A stretch of 64,000 nt of DNA, taken from positions 17,854,037 to 17,918,036 of the forward strand of contig CM036617.1 in the NCBI GenBank assembly GCA_020746105.1, in the 5' to 3' direction. The notes beneath the pieces are model-generated. The model was not told the DNA's origin, made no database searches, and saw only the letters and a program-made list of their open reading frames with translations. Shown here in pieces: positions 24,390 to 36,976 of this stretch. Position 1 is the first letter of the stretch, and each line of letters opens with the position of its first letter. The stretch comes from Trogon surrucura (taxonomy: Eukaryota > Chordata > Aves > Trogoniformes > Trogonidae). The translations under genes and the position numbers were made by a program.

Positions 24390-24915
24390 TCTGAACACCA
24401 CTTTTACTTATCAATCAGCAAAGAACTAACGATGACGTGTTTTAGTCGTTCACTTAGCGCCATCAACACGCCTCGCAAGAAAGATGCATTAGCAAGCAAA
24501 AGAACTGGCCTTGCCATAGCTAGCCTTTTGTTAAGACTAGAAAGACAGAGAGGGAAAGTGACGGCAAGAGGAAAGATCCCCGCCCTTGGATCCAGCGGCG
24601 ACCAGGGCACACGCAGCCATCTTCCTGTGGTGGGCAAAAAGCGCGTCCAACCACCCGGGGTCCTCGCCTTTTATACAGCCAAGTTCTCGGGGACATGGCT
24701 GGGGATGGTGGGGTCTTCTGAGGGGTGTCTCCCCTCCCTCTCCTGGCTTCTTGCAGCTGCAGCACCAATCCCTGCCTGCTCCCACAGCTGGGCAGGGCAG
24801 GGCTGGGGCAGGGGCTCAGGAAAGGGCTGGGTAACCCCCGCACCAGCACAAGAGGCACCAGGCAGGCGGCTGCGGCCTGTTTAGGTTCCCAGCTCTTTGG
24901 GACATTCATTTAGCA
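24390..24915 (-). promoter_or_regulatory. GC-rich TATA-containing segment, possible solo LTR
   Basis: This is a GC-rich island in AT-rich surroundings. On the minus strand it contains GCTGTATAAAAGGCG at about 24665-24680, followed by CpG-rich sequence. The arrangement resembles the U3/R part of a retroviral LTR or a TATA promoter. I could not define terminal TG...CA repeats or a polyadenylation signal with confidence. The many overlapping open frames here reflect GC content, not coding. Confidence 0.35.
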
Positions 24916-27900
24916 GTAGTCCCTCGCATCTGACCAGATCTTTTATGCAAGTATAATTGTGTCCAAATCTTCTAGCCTGTTTCCATCAGCCACGGAGACA
25001 AGTGTTTATGAGCTGAGCTGTTACCTTGAGCTTGCTACGCCATTGAGCTGCTGGTTGTAGCTTTCTGTGCGGTGCCTATAAGCTGACTAATTTCTGATGC
25101 CACTCATTTCACTCCTTAAAAACAACTTGTTATTTCAGTTAAGTAATAACAGCTTAAAAAAGAAAGCCAAAACATCACTTTAAATGCTTTATATTTTCAT
25201 CGCCTCCTTGCCGTCAGGTACTATGTAATAGTCACAGTTTTGTGGTACAATCAGACATCCTGCTTTGTGCTTTAGGTCTTTTCCCCTGATCTGAGGGATC
25301 TTGTAAATCTGACTGATTTTATTCTTCCTTTCCAAGGAAATAAATGCTATGGGCCAGACCGTTAGCAGGCCCAAATCAGTTTAATTTTATTAAAGTGAAA
25401 AGAAATTTGCAGACTAAAACCAGCTTATAGTTTGGCCCAGTATTCTTGAAATAATGTTCCCCGTCAAAATCCACATCCCTGACCTTCCACAGCCTGACCT
25501 TTTCAAGGCTATTGCAAATCTAATGACGCATAGAAAGTAACTATTTAAGCTAAATGGAACATTACTTTCACTACTAGAAACAATTTAAGAACTGCAAGAA
25601 CTGCTACTGTTTAAGCTGTGTTTATAGTGTTTATCTAAATGGAAATGAAAACACTGGTGTTTACATATATGCTTGCCATTTTGTTTGATGTAGTTAGTCA
25701 GGGAAAAAGTTTTGATAAACTTTCTGAAAGAACACTTGCAACCTTCTAAAATAAAAATTCCATCAGAAACAGATAAGGGATTATTTTATTAAAAATTAAA
25801 ATATTTATTTAATAAACCTGTTAAAATTTTCAGTACACGTCTTCTGTATTAGGTGTTTAGAACATACCCAGTACTTTTATACCTTGTGAAATAGTAAACA
25901 AAGCTGAATCCATAAATGTTCACCCAGTTTGATTCTCCCTACTTTAAAAGAAAGGCTTTCCCTGGCATACTCATAATTCATATGCTTACACTACTGTTCT
26001 CTTTTCAGTAATACAATTCAGCAAGCAAAAACATATATTGGTAATAATTTCAATAAACAGAATGACAATGAGATGCTATACCTCAAAGATACTGCTTGAC
26101 AACACAAGATGAAGTTAAACAGAAAACACGTGATGAGCAGTGTCCTCTGGAGAAGTCTGTGGAGTTTCCATCTGTTTCAGCTCCCTGGGCTGGCCTCCCC
26201 GTCACGGCTCCAGTGCCCATGCTGGTACACCAGAGCAGGGAGGTTGTGTGGCAGAGGATAGGGTACACGGGGTAAGGGGAGGCTGAGATGATCTCACTCC
26301 ATGGAGAATCCAGATCTCAAAGGTGGGATCCATTTTTCTATGTCACAACAGCGTCCTCCTCAGCTCCCTGGGAACGTTCGTATCTCTCCAAACGGTTATC
26401 TTCCTCCTGAGGAACTTCAGTTCCTCTATAGGAAACAGCCTCAATTGCTTCCTCATTTATCTTGTGCAGGCTCCCATATGGCAAAAAGACCTATTTTAAA
26501 AGCCCAGCATTTATTTCAACACAAAGCAATGATGGGGCATTCCTTCCTCTTACCACATCACTTACATCTTTGTGTGTTACAGAAGAAATACCTGTGGAGG
26601 CCAGGGTTCCTGTTGAAGCCGCACAGTTGATGTGGGCTGGGGTTGGTGCCCTGCTCTCCCCATGGGGCGCACAAACTGATTGTGATCTCCAGAGCAGGGG
26701 ATACAGCTCTCTGGGGGTGAGTCCCTCACCCGCTGAGACCAGAAGTGCGACAGCGGCCACTCTGTCTCTGGTTTGCACAGTGGCTGTGGGAAACGACCAG
26801 TGACAACGAAAGCTGAGGAATTAAGCTCATGTTTTCACTGCTGTTCGTTGTACACCAGAACTCCAAAGTACTTTTCTGGCAGTAGGTTTGGCTTTTTTTG
26901 GCCCTGAGGTACAAACCCCGGAGAGGAGGAAACTTTTAACCATGTATTTGCAGTGTAGATGATGTGCCCTTACGTTCAGTGGATGTCCTTGGGGAAGGAC
27001 ACGTATCGTGAAATGGAGTCTATTGGTGCTCAGCATTGGAAGGACTAAGTGCTGAGTTGTGATTTAAATGCTATAATCTTTGGTGTCCGGCATGATAACA
27101 TGAGCATTTCCTTCATTGCTGTTTTGAGGTTTCTGCAACTGAGGAGTCTGCCATCTTCTGCAGAGAAATGATAGCAATTTTCTTCTTTATATCTGTAACC
27201 TAAGATTATTTCAGAAACCTATCTAAAAATGGGAGGAAAGCAGAACAGTAACTTGATTTATCTTAGACTAGCACTTGTCAGGAGCAGAGGAATAGGAAGA
27301 CTAATAATTACTGACATTGTTTGGAAAAAAATGTTTATTTAAATAGCTAAAACTGTTGCAAATCACTATTAAACAAAATGACCAAGTGTTGCTATGGAGA
27401 TACTATTTCATAAAAATATTGTTTCATAAAAATCTTACTTAGATGCTCTCCATTCACTATTAAACCATCATATGTAATTACTTCCATTTCCTAGACCCAA
27501 ACTACAGAGAGAGTTCGGAGACTCATTGCTTTTCACAGTTCAATCCTTGCAGAGCTAAACCTATTGAATAAAAAATGTCTATGAATGCACATATCAGAAA
27601 AAGGGTGATTATTTCTTTCAGATAAAATTGGAGGAATTTTTTAGTAAACCACTCTAATTCAACATTTTTAAACAAAATTGCAGAGGTTAATAAGGGCTGT
27701 TAAGATAGAGCCCGCACTAAAATTTTTTCTCCATGGTTATTTGGAAGCTGTTAGCTACAGCCTGCACCATCAAAAATCTAACTGGTTCCATGCAGCTTGA
27801 ATATTCCATTTCTTGAGCATTATTGACAATGTCTAGCAAGCAGTAAAAAAATTATTAACATTTAAGAAAACCAGCAATAGAAGTCAAAAAGAAAGATCAA

Positions 27901-28914
27901 GACAGTCCAGAGATGTAGGTTTCTGTGAAATAATTGCTCTCCCTCTACTCAGCAAGTAAAAGGTTGCTTCAAAAAGTATGAGATATTACAATGAGGGAAG
28001 AAAAAAAATTACAATCAAGTGAGCAACCTTATGGAAAATATTATCTAAGATGTAAACAAACTCAATTTGCTAAGTGATAAGCAACTTCTCCAGCTTCCAG
28101 TATGACAAACTAATGGCTGTGCCACTTCAATCAGCACAGAAATTCTGCAGCACTTTCTACCAGATCTGAAATCGGGAAAGCTCTGTGTACCATTTCAAAA
28201 AGCAATGACATATGCAAAATAAATCCACAGTATGAAAAGCTGTGCACTTGGATGTGAATTTTGCCATCTGGAGAAGAACAGTTGTCAGGAGGGAGATGGT
28301 GCCTAGAAGATGAGCCAGGGGATGCGGTCTTGCTCTTGCTGGATTTCAGTGACAATCTGAAAACGAAAAAATGATCCAAGTGCAGCAGCCAGGTTACAGA
28401 GTTTTGGCAACTTTTCCTGAAAACAAATCTGTTTACACTAATTGATATCAAGTAGTTAAATGCCATACACATATAGAAGAAAAAGACCACGTCTCTGCAG
28501 ACATGCATACAATCCAAACATGAAGCCAAAGAGAGAAAGTGGAAACAGGCAGAGGGGTGGAAATTACTTTTTTTTTTTCCTGACGCATTAGTAGTGACTG
28601 ATAGGAACACAAACTCAGCAAATGCATAGGCTCACCATGAAGTGGGCAAAAATATGGGAAGGTGAACCGTTTTTGTCCTGGTGCCTCGATGCGCAGCACT
28701 AGTGCCCAGGCTCCTGCTCTGTGGTACTGAGCTGCTTGGCTGCTAAGAGAAGTCCCCAGTCACTGCCTGGGAAAGGAGCTGCAGGAGTGAAATGGTAAGT
28801 ATGAGAAGCCAAGTAAGCTGTGAATCATCCTATGGGAAAGCAGGGACAAGAGACTGGATTTTCCCTGTCAAGCTGTTTATGTAGAGAAGGTAGAGTTGCA
28901 GTCAAACATGGAAT
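24916..28914. other. No gene recognised; unique sequence
   Basis: A somewhat GC-richer patch lies at about 26100-26800, where frames are open on both strands without recognisable motifs. The rest is AT-rich. A strong donor-like ATG|GTAAGT on the plus strand near 28797 has no clear exon before it. Confidence 0.45.
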
Positions 28915-29016
28915 CATCATAAAATCATAGGTTAATAGAATCATAGAATGTGTTGGGCTGGAAAGGATCTTTAAAGGTCATCTAGTGCAACCCCACTGCA
29001 GTGAGCAGGAATGTCT
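28915..29016 (-). mobile_element. CR1 LINE 3' tail fragment
   Basis: On the plus strand it reads AATCATAGAATGTGTTGGGCTGG... through GTCATCTAGTGCAACCCC. This is the reverse complement of a CR1 3' untranslated end with degenerate octamers. About 100 bases long. Confidence 0.8.
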
Positions 29017-30878
29017 TTAAGTTTTTGATTGCTCCTTAGGGTTCTCACAAAGGAAAGATGACCAAGGAGAGAAGGGTGTGAGCTGTGTCCTCTGTGTGGG
29101 CTGGGTATTGTGCTCCATATCGCTCTGTGGTGCTGCTAACGCCACCAGCAACCAAACCACAGGGCTTTTTTGCCCTTGGGCTTTGGCTGTCGCAGTGCAC
29201 TGTACTGTTAATGCAATGTGAATGCAGCCAACCTTGTTCAGATTGTGACAGGATAACTCACTTTTGCCTGCATGAGAGGTCGAATGCCTGTGTTCCTTGG
29301 AATGTCAGAGTTGCTCTTGCATCAATCTGGTGAATTCCTGCTTGACACTTGGCAGCAAATTGTACTTGGTTACATAATTTTCTTTTTGTGAAACATGAAT
29401 GGCTTTGTGAAAAATAGAAGGAAAAGCAAACCTCAAAGGGAGGCTAAGCAGTACTGTGCTGTTAAAATAAGTCAAAACAACATAATTCTCTTAGTAACAT
29501 TGGCTACTAAGTGGTAGCATGCCACAGAATGAGATTATCTTTTTTATCAAAGAGACAAATTCTGCTTATCTGATGGAAATAGTAGCATATAACATTTTTT
29601 TTTTGCTATCAGGTAATCACCTATAGTATGATATAACAGTTAAATATTCTTTTTTGTCAACGTTTGAAAAGACGATTCAGTACATAGGCATCACTGCCTG
29701 GTCACAAATGAGTGAGAAATGCAACAGGGTTTTGTGTATAAATCATGTCTCTGAAATGCAGAAGACCTGCAGAAGCAATCCTGGATCTATACTGTTCAGG
29801 TATCTAATCTAGCCACAAATGCAGATGAAGGAGGACCAGCTCGCTCAGCCCTTGTCGGTGCATCCCATGGGGTGCCATGAATTTGTGTATGTCTAGTTTG
29901 TTTAAAATGTTCCCTAACTGGACTCTCCTCTACTGAAGGCAAGTCGTCCTTGCTCTGGACTTTCCCATATCTCTCAGGAGTCTGAATTTCTTGATGGTAT
30001 ACCATACCAGTGAAGACTTAGGTGCAGAAATCGTTGAGTACCTCATATTCTCAGCACGTGGCCTACATTTTCTCTTGCCCTTTACTGATGATGCAGCTTT
30101 AGAAGCCCTTCTTTTTTCCTTTCACATCCCTCATCCTCACCATACTCAACTATTCATGCAGCCCAGCTTGCCGTTGGCCATCTCTGCAGCCAGGACTCTC
30201 TGCTGGCTTAAGTCCTGCTCCCTGCTCAATGGGACTTCCAGAAACTTTGCCTGGCAGTCCTCAGCCTGGGTTTTTGCAAGGGGTCTTTCCTTCCTAGGGG
30301 CAGGTCTTAGATTTCTTCATGTTAAATCTCATGGCTCATCCCTTCAGCCTAACAAGGGTGACCAGCTCCACTGTGGACAAGTGAAGCGAAGCTCAGCACT
30401 TCAGACAAGCTTTACTTTCTCCCATTACACCTTTCTGTGACTGTCCTGAGGCTGCCACTGAGATGGTGAGACACAGTGGTGTGCCTTGTAAGCAATAGAC
30501 AGGCAGCCAGTGAGGCTGTTTGCTCCAAGGAAGTCTTATTTCTCTCATGAGCTGCTAATGCACAGGGAAGAACCATCATCGGAGGTGAGGATTCTCAACT
30601 CTTTCTTTTCAGAGGACTCTATCATTTCAGGGTATCGCTCTTGATATCCAGCAATGAGAAAAAGGGACTTACTGTTAAAAAATTAGAGACTATAATTATC
30701 TTTTACCTTGTAGACTTTTGTGGCAGCAGGAGCAAACTAAAACCTTCATGTCCTTTATATTTTTATTTTTATTTTTATTCTTTTTTTTTAACAGTAGAAT
30801 ATGTAATTTCTAATCGGTAGCATCTGCAATTAATCCCAGAACCTTTAAGCCTAGATCAAGGGTTAACATTTGCCATTT
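29017..30878. other. No gene recognised; unique sequence
   Basis: Frames such as 29991-30440 show no family motif and no splice support. A T-rich low-complexity tract lies near 30758-30790. Confidence 0.45.
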
Positions 30879-31065
30879 CATAGAATCATAGAATGGCCTG
30901 GGCTGGAAGGGACCTCAGAGATCATTTTAATCCAACCTCCCTGTCGTGGGCAGGGATGCCACCTCTCGACTAGGTCAGGCAACACAAGTGAGAACCGAAC
31001 GGGAATCGAACCTGTGACCTTGGTGTTTCAAGCACCACGCTCAACCCACTGGGCTAAACCGGCCC
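30879..31065 (-). mobile_element. tRNA-Ile-derived SINE with CR1 tail, copy 1
   Basis: Read on the minus strand, the 187-base element opens with a tRNA-like head (GGGCCGGTTTAGCCC). It has a polymerase III A box at 31045-31056 and the B box GGTTCGATTCC at 31002-31012. The head resembles tRNA-Ile, including GAGCGTGGTGCT and CCAAGGTC, although the anticodon loop is altered. A short body leads to a CR1-like tail ending GGCCATTCTATGATTCTATG. This is the architecture described for TguSINE1. It cannot be a working tRNA gene because the acceptor stem does not close. Confidence 0.88.
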
Positions 31066-32052
31066 TTTCTTCCCATATACCACTGAAAAATACATCCTTT
31101 TATTAAAAACACTGTGGCGGAGACATTCAGCCGGGGGATCATTTCTGGCACTGAAAATCATCTAAACTTTATTTTTCTGAGGAAATAATTAAATACCTTA
31201 GAACAATGGTAAATATCCATAGGTATAATAAATATCCATACACCATAACCCATGTGTGTTAATATGTGTATTTTGTGATTTCACAGAATTAAAAAATCAT
31301 AGAATGTTAGGGGATGGAAGGAACCTCTAGAGCTCATCTAATCCAACCTCCCTGCTAGAGCAGGATCAGCTACGGTAAGTCACACAGAAACGTATCCAGA
31401 CAGGTTTTGAATGTCTCCAGAGAAAGAGACTCCACAACCTCCCTGGGCAGCCTGTGCCAGTGCTCGGTCACCCTCACTGTGAAAAAGTTTTTCCTAATAT
31501 TTATGTGGAACCTCCTATGTTCCAGCTTGTACCCATTGCCCCTTGTCCTGTCATTGGACATCACTGAGAAGAGCCTGGCTCCGTCCTCCTGACACTCCCC
31601 CGTGCACATATTTATAAACATTTATGAGGTCACCCCTCAGCCTCCCCTTCTCCAAGCTAAAGAGAACCAGCTCCTTCAGCCTTTTCTCATAAGGGAGATG
31701 TTCCACTCCCTTCATCATCTTTGTGGGTCCTCACTGGACTCTCTCAAGCAGTTCCCTGTCCCTCTTGAGCTGAGGGGCCCAGAACTGGACACGATATTCC
31801 AGATGTGGCCTCACCAGGGCAGAGTAGAGGGGCAGGAGGACCTCTCTTGACCTACTAGCTACTCCCCTTCTAATACAGCCCAGGATGCTATTGGCCTTCT
31901 TGGCCACAAGGGCACAGTACTGGCTCATGGTCATCCTGCTGTCCACCAGGACCCCCAGGTCCCTATGTTGCTCTCCAACAGGTCAGTCCTCAACCTATAC
32001 TGACACATGGGGTTATTCTTTCCCAAGTGCAAAAGTCTACACTTGTTGAATT

Positions 32053-33402
32053 TCATAAAATTTCTCCCCGCCTGACTCTCCAGCCTGTCCAGGTCTCTCT
32101 GAATGGCAGCACAGCCTTCTGGTGTGTCAGCCACTCCTCCCAGTTTGTATCATCAGCAAACTTGCTGACGGTGCACTCTGTTCCCTCTTTCAGGTGGTTG
32201 ATGAATATATTGAATAGTACTGGCCCCAGTACTGACCCCTGAGAGACTCCACTAGATACAGGCCTCCAACCAGACTCTCTCCAACTGCCCACAACTCTCT
32301 GAATTCTTCCCTTCAACCAGTTAACAACCCACCTCACTACTCGATCATCCAGACGACTCTTCCTCATTTTACCTATGAGGATGCTGTGGGAGACAGTGTC
32401 AAATGCTTTACTGAAATCCAGAAAAACCTCATCCACTGAACTGCCATCATCCATCCACGTGCTTATGTCCTCATAAAAGGCTATCAGGTTGATCAAACAT
32501 GACTTCCCCTTGGGAAAACCATGCTGACTGCTTCTAATGACCTTCTTATCCTTGATATGCCTAGAGACAGCGCCAAGCATAAGATGTTCCATCACCTTTC
32601 CAGGGATGGAGGTGAAGCTGACCGGTCTGCAGTTACCCGGGTCATCCTTCCTGCCCTTCTTATAGACTGGAGTGACATTCGCTTTCCTCCGGTCTTCAGG
32701 CACCTCACCTGTTCTACATGACTTACCAAAGATGATGGAGAGTGGCCTAGCAATGACTTCTGCCAACTCCCTGAACACCCGTGGGTGCATCCTATCAGGG
32801 CTCATGGATTTATGGATGTTCAGATTGCCTAACTTATCTCTAACCCAGTTCTCATCAATCAAGGCAAACTCCTCCTTTATCTTGACTTCCTTTGCGGCCT
32901 CAGGGGTCTGTGGCTCCTGAGGACAGTCTCCAACAGTGTAGACAGAGGCAAGTAAGACATTCAGCAACTCTGCCTTCTTTGTATCCTCTGTTTCCAGGGC
33001 ACCCATCTCATTCACCAGAGGGCCTACATTGCCTCTAGTGTTAGTTTTGTCGGCAATGTATTTGAAGAAGCCCCTTCTGTTGTCCTTGACCTCCCTTGCA
33101 AGGTTTAATTTCAAGGAGGCCTTAGTTTTCCTAGTTACCTCCCTACATCCTCTGACCACAGTCTTATATTCCACCCAAGTGGCCAGCTCCTCCTTCCATG
33201 ATCTATAGACTCTCTTCTTCCACTTGAGTTTGCCCAACAGTTCCCTGATTAACCATGCCAGTCTCTTGGCTTTCTTTCTTGATTTTCTGCCCTTTGGGAT
33301 GTGTTGATCTTGAGCTTGGAAGAAATGGTCCTGGAATACTAACCAACTATCTTGGGCCCCTTTACCTTCTAGTACCCTGTCCCATGTGATTTCCCCTAGC
33401 AA
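32053..33402 (-). pseudogene. CR1 ORF2 reverse transcriptase, broken copy
   Basis: A 449-codon frame keeps much of the domain: [63 protein letters not shown] and an intact FADD active-site motif. The frame shifts just after FADDT. The remainder continues in other frames at 31931-32134, 31731-31946 and 31370-31621. Upstream endonuclease sequence, including GDFNYPDICW, is in another frame at 33651-33884. The copy cannot encode a working protein. Confidence 0.9.
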
Positions 33403-33466
33403 TTGCTTGAAAAAGTCAACATTGGCCCTGCTGAAGCCCAGGGTTGTGACCCTGCTTGGTATTCTG

Positions 33467-33504
33467 TTCCTACCAATCCTGATCAGGATCAGGATTGGTA
33501 GGAA
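33467..33504. repeat. Perfect 38-bp palindrome
   Basis: The left arm TTCCTACCAATCCTGATC and the right arm GATCAGGATTGGTAGGAA are exact reverse complements of 18 bases, separated by AG. The matching part of the CR1 at about 53080-53110 has no such repeat, so it arose in or after this insertion. Confidence 0.97.
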
Positions 33505-34330
33505 TGATCAGCTGATCCTGAGCTCCACTGTCTCATGGTTGCTGCAGCCAAGGCTGCCCTCAACCTTCACCACTTTAGCCAGACTCTCCTTATTAGTGAG
33601 CACAAGGTCCAGCAGCGCTCCTCTCCTAGTCGGCTCATCCACAATTTACATCAAGAAATTATCACTGACGCACTGGAGGAACCTCTTGGACTGCGGATGG
33701 CTGTGTCGGCCTTCCAGCAAATATCTGGGTAGTTGAAATCCCCCATGAGAACCAGGGCCTGTGGTTGAGAGGCTACTGATAGCTGCCTGTAAAAAACCTC
33801 ATCAACTTCCTCCTCCTGATCAGGTGACCTGTAATAGACACCCACCACAGTGTCACCCATGCTAGCTTGCCCCTTCATTCTCACTCACAAACTCTCAACT
33901 TGCTTCTCATCCACCCCTGGACAGAAAGTCAATACATTCCAGTTGCTCTCTCACGTAAGGAGCAACTCCACCACCTCACCTTGTTGACCTGTCTTGGATA
34001 GGCACATAGCCATCCGTGACCACACTCCAGTCATGTGAGCTGTCCCACCATGTCTCTGTAATTGCCACCAGGTCATAACCCTTTGACTGTACTCAGGCTT
34101 CTAACTCCTCCCGTTTGTTGCCCATGCTGCGTGCTTTTGTGTAGAGGCACTTCAGCTGAGCTGTTGACCTACAGTTCAGCTATAAATAAATCCCCTTGTG
34201 GATTTACCTAACGACTATTATTTTCAAGGAAATACATTTTGTTCAAGTAAGAATTAAACCTTATAAAAACTATATATGAATAAGCAATTCCTTCTAGAAC
34301 CAGTTTGCAAATCAAAGCTTTTAAAAAAGT

Positions 34331-34790
34331 TGTGGATGTGGGGACTGCATGGATTGTCTCTGTAGAGGAATTTCTTGTGGAACAGAGGCGTGGTATCACT
34401 TTAAAGGTGTGGACAACCCAGCTTAGGCCTAAACAAAGGCTCTGTCCTTGAAGCTGTCTTGGGACACGGGGAGGAGGAGGTTTTATCTGTTTTGTGAGAG
34501 CTTTGCGAGATGCTTGGCGGGAGGTGCTGGCCCCGGGGGGAGAAGAGGGGGTGATAGCCGCTTGCATAGTGGAATGGCACTACCCAATAAAACGCTGGCG
34601 CGTGTAAACCTGTAACTGACCAACTCTGTGAAGGGGCAGGCGCGGGGACACTGCTGAACTGCATAGATTGAGCTGTCCGGAGCAATAAAGAGAGGACGAC
34701 TTGTAGCCATATTGGTGGGATGGTCGTTAACTTGGCCGGCTCTCCGAAGGGACCTTTCTAGATGTCTCCTTTCTGGAACATTTCTGGTTA
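34331..34790 (+). mobile_element. Possible solo LTR
   Basis: A GC-rich segment begins TGTGGATGTGGGG and carries two AATAAA signals (34586-34591 and 34684-34689). A short downstream region follows (TTGTAGCCATATTGGTGGGATGG). The composition and spacing resemble the U3-R-U5 of a retroviral LTR on the plus strand. The right boundary is uncertain, and I found no target duplication or internal region. Confidence 0.42.
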
Positions 34791-36795
34791 GTTCTGATGG
34801 AAGTCACCCAGCTGCATGGTCAATCTTCCATCCATGTATCATTTGTGAAAGACAGTATTTAATTATATTTTTGAGCCCTGAATATATGCAGAATTGGCTT
34901 TTCAGTCCCTGTTACTGGATAGCGTGTCATGTGTTGTCCCATCACCTGAATCTTAACTACTATTATTTGAAGACTAACATTTGAGCAAATAGTCACTTTT
35001 TGCATTAAAAAGTATTAAAATCTATTGTTTTAGTATATCCTATTGCTTTACTATATCTTCCATTTATTCTCAAGGCTGCTATGAGGATTTATTAAATGAT
35101 ATTTGAAGAGTCACTACAAAATATTGTTATAGAAACAGCTGATTTTCAGGCAAAATTAACAGAAGGGATAAAATTCTGAATTCTCAATAATGCACTTTAA
35201 TAAATTTAATTTAAACATCTCAAAATTTGCTTTAGGAAATCATAATAAGCTATAGTTAATGATCTGTGTATATCTTAACATTTTCCTTAAATCTTTCGCA
35301 ATATTTGGTTTTCAGTTTTCAGAACAGGAGAATTTGGACATATTTTTTCTGTGGGTTTTCAAGATGACCGGGGATCCTTCTGATCTTTGAATCTTCCCTG
35401 TTGATGCAGGTTCTCTCCATGTACAGAATACATTGCAGACACCTCTGACACAAACACAGACATTTGCAGTGTGCAACATTTGATCAGAGAATTAGAACAA
35501 AATCAGCTGTTCAGACTTTGGATCTGAAATTCTCTGAGTAAACTGGGCACTGACGGAAAACCATGCTTTGTAACGTGATCTGATCCCACGACTAGTTTAT
35601 ATACTGTCTGAATGGAGGGAGGATAAAAAATGTAATTGCAACTGAGTCGAACTCTGCAGAAATGTGAATATTTATTCAAACACACTAGGCCAGTGAGGGA
35701 TATTCTAATTTACAGTTCCGTCTGTAGTACAGCATGCAAAGTGTTTGCATCAGCCTCAGGAGTAAAACCTCTCAGCTAACTGGTGCACATTTAATGGTGG
35801 GTTTTAATACAGCACAATGACAAAACCTTTCAGTTTTCTCTCACAAAGGCAGGATGTTCATTCAGTCCCTTCTCTTACCACCGTTTTGTCCAAAACTCCT
35901 ATTTTTGTTCTGAGCTGGGATGGAGGCCCATTCTGAAAGAAAAAAAAAGTCATATGTTTGGCTTGAATTCTCACCTTCACTGTGCGCGCACCTTGGAAGA
36001 AGTGCTCACTCTCCGGCCCACCTCCAGTGGCAGAGCCCTGTATGGGAACCCTATGGCAACGTGGCAAAAATCTGGACTTTCTTATTTCAGTAACAGCAGG
36101 ATTCTGGCACAAATTTTGACGTACTTAGAGGAATCTTCCCTCTACTTCTTTTCCACTAGCTACCTGCCTTTTAGGGTCCGTCAGGCAGCCAGAGGAGAGA
36201 GGCACGCCTCCCTTCTCTGCCCTTAGCAACCCGCTGCTGCTCTTCTATGACAAGAGGAGGGAAGAGAAAGAAATCCCAGTCCCCTCAGTCCCAAATCTTG
36301 TCTCCCTTCCTGTGGACAGACATGACTTTAAAACCTCTGAATACACCTCTTCTGCTGCAAATACATTCACAGGTCTCTCTGAGTGTAATAGATTAAAAAT
36401 TAAAAGTGAAGTTTTCAGTGGAACTGCCATCCTGAATTTGCTGTCATCAGAGTATTGCACAGCAGCCTGCATGACAGGTTCCTTTTAAGATTGTGTTTCA
36501 GTTGAAGCTTTGTTTTTCAAATTCCTTGTAAAGACATGCTGTCTTAATTTCTTAGTAAGTTTTTTTCTTGCTTACCAGCTTCTGCAGCACTGTTATCATC
36601 ACAGCTTTTCTGGCTAAAGGAACACTGCAGAATGGAATATTTGTCTTCAGTAGATGATCAGAAACCTGGTTCAGCCAGAGCTTAAAACAAGAAACAGGAG
36701 AATAAACTGCAAGCCTCATGAGGTAGAATAACTTCACTCACTTCAGGACTTCAGTTTTACATAACGATGGCAGGATGATAGGTTGAAACTGTACC
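34791..36795. other. No gene recognised; unique sequence
   Basis: AT-rich up to about 35900, then moderately GC-rich to about 36300 with open frames on both strands and no motif. Confidence 0.45.
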
Positions 36796-36976
36796 GATCA
36801 CAGAATGGCCTGGGCTGGAAGGGACCTCAGAGATCATTTTAGTGCAACCTCCCTGTTGTGGGCAGGGACGCCACCTCTGGAGTAGGTCAGGCAACACGTG
36901 AGAACCGAATGGGAATCGAACCCACAACCTTTGGTGTTTCAAGCACCACGCTCAACCCACTGAGCTAAACCGGCCC
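36796..36976 (-). mobile_element. tRNA-Ile-derived SINE with CR1 tail, copy 2
   Basis: A second copy of the SINE in the same orientation. The B box GGTTCGATTCC is at 36912-36922 and the A box at 36956-36967. By eye it is about 90% identical to copy 1, with small indels in the body. The CR1 tail ends in a degenerate octamer (GGCCATTCTGTGATC on the minus strand). The presence of both promoter boxes in both copies supports a pol III-transcribed family. Confidence 0.88.

Larger units (their letters stand above)
31285..34172 (-). mobile_element. CR1 LINE, 5'-truncated, lineage B
   Basis: The 2.9 kb copy runs on the minus strand from the endonuclease region (ends near 34172) through the reverse transcriptase to the 3' tail (AATCATAGAATGTTAGGGG on the plus strand). 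Its reading frame is broken several times. It aligns along its whole length with the near full-length copy at 50.9-55.3 kb, so it belongs to the same lineage. A perfect palindrome interrupts it at 33467-33504. Confidence 0.95.

Noticed and set aside
24432-24913. Overlapping long open frames on both strands
   Set aside because: The region is GC-rich so stops are rare. The frames conflict with each other and none has a recognisable domain.
30990-31065. Possible tRNA gene
   Set aside because: The A and B boxes are good, but the 3' acceptor strand does not pair with the 5' strand and the CR1 tail follows directly. It is a SINE head. The same applies at 36900-36976.
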